In this document: positions 62,460 through 64,000 of the stretch, one piece after another
Numbering within the stretch: position 1 is the first letter of the stretch
How the letters are laid out: each line of letters starts with the position of its first letter
Source: Oscillospiraceae bacterium
GTDB taxonomy: Bacteria; Bacillota; Clostridia; Oscillospirales; Ruminococcaceae
Assembly (NCBI GenBank): GCA_024404875.1
Contig: JAKSPK010000004.1
Span: 41,811 to 105,810, forward strand
Direction: 5' to 3'
DNA length: 64,000 bases
Position numbers and translations under genes: made by a program
The notes under the pieces: model-generated
Seen by the model: only the letters and a program-made list of their open reading frames with translations
The model's database searches: none
Told to the model about the DNA's origin: nothing

Positions 62460-63281
62460 TCAGATTCCGAGAATGCGTTCAGCATTTCGGTGTGTGATCA
62501 GTTCCAGTTCCTGATCGGTCAGGCCGAGCGAACTGAGATATTGAAGGGTAACTGCAGGATCCTCCCACGGCGAATCCGAACCGAACAGTATCTTGTCTGC
62601 ACCGTGTGTACGGATGATGCGCAGGCATTGCTCCTGCGGGAGAAATTGTGCGATATATGCGGTATCAAGATACACCGGTGTTCCGACGAGGTATTTCTCA
62701 ACCATGTCCCACTGATCCCAGCCGCCGAGATGAGCAGCGATGAGGTTTTCGCCGCTCACATAATCGAGGGCATGACGAATTTTGTCCGGAGCGGTATAGA
62801 CAGGCGGCGGAAGGCCGATATCTGCTCCGGCATGGAAAATCACAAGCAGTCCGAGTGATTCCGCTGCCTGCAAAATGCGGATGACCGCAGGACTGTCAAT
62901 ATCATACTGCTGAAACTGCAAATGCAGTTTGATACCGAGAAAACCACGGCGTTTGAGGTCGGCGAGAACAGCAGGCGCATCTGGATCTGCGGGATGTACG
63001 GTGCCGAATGAGATCGTCCGTGCATCGCGTACGGTTTCAGCATAGTCATTGATGTGTGCTGTCTGAGAAGGCTTTGTCGCGATCGGAAGACAAATACTCA
63101 GATCAACATGAGAATGCTGCATCGATTCACGCAGCCCGTCGAGCGTTGCAGGACGGAACGTCAATGCCTCTCCCTTGCGGTAATCAGCGCCTTGAATATT
63201 GCGGATGCCGGCTTCGAGGGCGGCGATACTTTTCTCTGCGATTTTTTCAGGAAAAATGTGTGTGTGGAAATCAATAAGCAT
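62460..63281 (-). CDS. Amidohydrolase-2 (TIM-barrel metal hydrolase)
   Basis: 273 residues, starting MLIDFHTHIFPEKIA (metal-binding HTH). IVIFHAGAD, LIAAHLGGWDQWD and LFGSDSPWEDP supply the further His and Asp ligands of the amidohydrolase-2 family (ACMSD/decarboxylase group). Substrate unknown. The start follows GGAGG by five bases; 34 upstream codons were rejected. Confidence 0.9.
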   Translation of the reverse strand: MLIDFHTHIFPEKIAEKSIAALEAGIRNIQGADYRKGEALTFRPATLDGLRESMQHSHVDLSICLPIATKPSQTAHINDYAETVRDARTISFGTVHPADPDAPAVLADLKRRGFLGIKLHLQFQQYDIDSPAVIRILQAAESLGLLVIFHAGADIGLPPPVYTAPDKIRHALDYVSGENLIAAHLGGWDQWDMVEKYLVGTPVYLDTAYIAQFLPQEQCLRIIRTHGADKILFGSDSPWEDPAVTLQYLSSLGLTDQELELITHRNAERILGI

Positions 63282-63563
63282 AAGAACCTCCATGTCATAG
63301 TATTTGTTTCGGAAACGCAGTATCATCAGGGCGTTTCGTGAACTGATAATCATTTGATGTGAATATGTTTGAGGAAGAGTCAAAATGGGAGTTAACTATT
63401 GCGAATGAGAATTACATATAGATATTATGGGGTACAGAATCTCTCATATCAGTAGTTTCGTTTAAAGGGACATCCGAATGTGGTTTGCCGGGAAACAGAC
63501 GAAAGATATATAGGGTAATAGATCTTTGCAGGCTGCGCAAGGAAAGATATCTATATAAGAAAA

Positions 63564-63595
63564 AAAGCCGCACAGTCAATGGGCTGTGCGGCTTT
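63564..63595 (-). terminator. Terminator of the GlsB-like gene
   Basis: AAAGCCGCACAG, 8-base loop, CTGTGCGGCTTT. On the minus strand it runs into TTTTTTTCTT. The 280 bp from 63282 to here are AT-rich with no gene that I can support. Confidence 0.85.
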
Positions 63596-63602
63596 GTCCT
63601 GA

Positions 63603-63842
63603 TTATTTGCGCAGTTTGTTAAAAACGAAAATGACAAGGCAAGCGCCCACTATACTCAGGATCATACTGACCAGCCAGCCGCTGCCGATATGCAGCAGAT
63701 TGCCGATGAGTCCGCCGACAAATCCTCCGAGTAGACCGAGAACAGCATTGACAATAAAGCCTTTTTTCTCAGTACCCATGATCTGGCCGGCAACCCAGCC
63801 GATGAAAGCGCCGACAATAATGGAAACAATCAGATGAATCAT
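63603..63842 (-). CDS. GlsB/YeaQ/YmgE-family small membrane protein
   Basis: 79 residues, almost entirely hydrophobic with Gly-rich spans (GAFIGWVAGQIMG, GLLGGFVGGLIGNLL), the transglycosylase-associated-protein pattern. Function uncertain; linked to stress in relatives. RBS AAAGGAG. Confidence 0.88.
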   Translation of the reverse strand: MIHLIVSIIVGAFIGWVAGQIMGTEKKGFIVNAVLGLLGGFVGGLIGNLLHIGSGWLVSMILSIVGACLVIFVFNKLRK

Positions 63843-63881
63843 GATAACTCCTTTCTGCGTCAAGCTCGTTCGTATAGATAT

Positions 63882-63910
63882 ATTATATCATAAATAAGAA
63901 AGGAACGCAA
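63882..63910 (-). promoter_or_regulatory. Promoter of the GlsB-like gene
   Basis: On the minus strand TTGCGT (63905-63910), 17 bp, TATAAT (63882-63887). Confidence 0.7.
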
Positions 63911-63978
63911 GGGGGATTTCGGAAAATATAGTCGAAAAAGATTAGATGAAGGAAGAAATACCCAGAAAAAGCGAAAAA

Positions 63979-63985
63979 AGGAGGT
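63979..63985 (+). other. Possible ribosome binding site at the right edge
   Basis: AGGAGGT followed by an A-rich stretch to the end. A rightward gene may begin just outside the window. No start codon is visible. Confidence 0.35.
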
Positions 63986-64000
63986 AAAAAATATAAAAAA

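Overview
The window reads as a chromosomal segment of an anaerobic, Gram-positive, sporulation-lineage Firmicute of the Ruminococcus type (Oscillospiraceae). Four things point there: a secreted GH5 glycanase with a C-terminal type I dockerin (cellulosome), SpoVS and YmdB, meso-diaminopimelate dehydrogenase, and base composition slightly above 50% GC with strong AGGAGG ribosome binding sites. A cellulosomal human-gut relative such as R. champanellensis would fit, but the species is an inference. I saw no rRNA, tRNA, CRISPR array, insertion sequence or prophage.

Left part (1-11.3 kb) is the most accessory. A STAS/regulator pair runs leftwards off the edge. Next is a single-gene nonribosomal peptide synthetase with order A-T-C-A-T-reductase, predicted to release an aldehyde. 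Then comes an unusual locus: an NrtR-like Nudix/winged-helix regulator divergent from three genes, a J-domain/pseudokinase protein, a von Willebrand A protein and a divergent adenylosuccinate synthetase-like enzyme. Both divergent promoters carry related palindromes over their -10 boxes. I regard this as the best candidate for an undescribed system.

11.3-16.4 kb holds the dockerin glycanase, a LacI-sensor/AraC regulator, a truncated amidase remnant and a lone AT-richer pseudouridine-5'-phosphate glycosidase. 16.7-19.4 kb is a leftward set: tyrosine recombinase, a membrane-anchored acidic protein, ymdB and spoVS. 19.6-28.8 kb holds malic enzyme, a YdcF-like protein, diaminopimelate dehydrogenase, HU with a histone-H1-like neighbour, a penicillin-binding protein facing an SH3 amidase, and a two-component system whose kinase has a Pro-Trp repeat outside the membrane.

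29-49 kb is mostly rightward housekeeping: RNase Y, an O-antigen-ligase-like protein, ruvC-ruvA-(SseB-like)-ruvB, a run of small genes, a phosphohexomutase homologue with all four active-site loops altered, a Nudix hydrolase, a methyltransferase, the ECF transporter energising module (ecfA1, zinc ribbon, ecfA2, ecfT) with a YfhO-like protein and truA, a DUF5711 protein and a membrane protein. At 49.4 kb is a ClpE-type ATPase.

51.9-63.8 kb is leftward: a two-gene minimal SUF iron-sulfur system (ATPase plus one scaffold), small proteins, an asparagine synthetase without its glutaminase nucleophile segment, a methyltransferase-dnaE-dGTPase operon, an amidohydrolase-dus operon and a small GlsB-like membrane protein. 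Many promoters are easy to read (17-bp spacer, TATAAT), and several share almost the whole sequence from upstream of -35 through the spacer.
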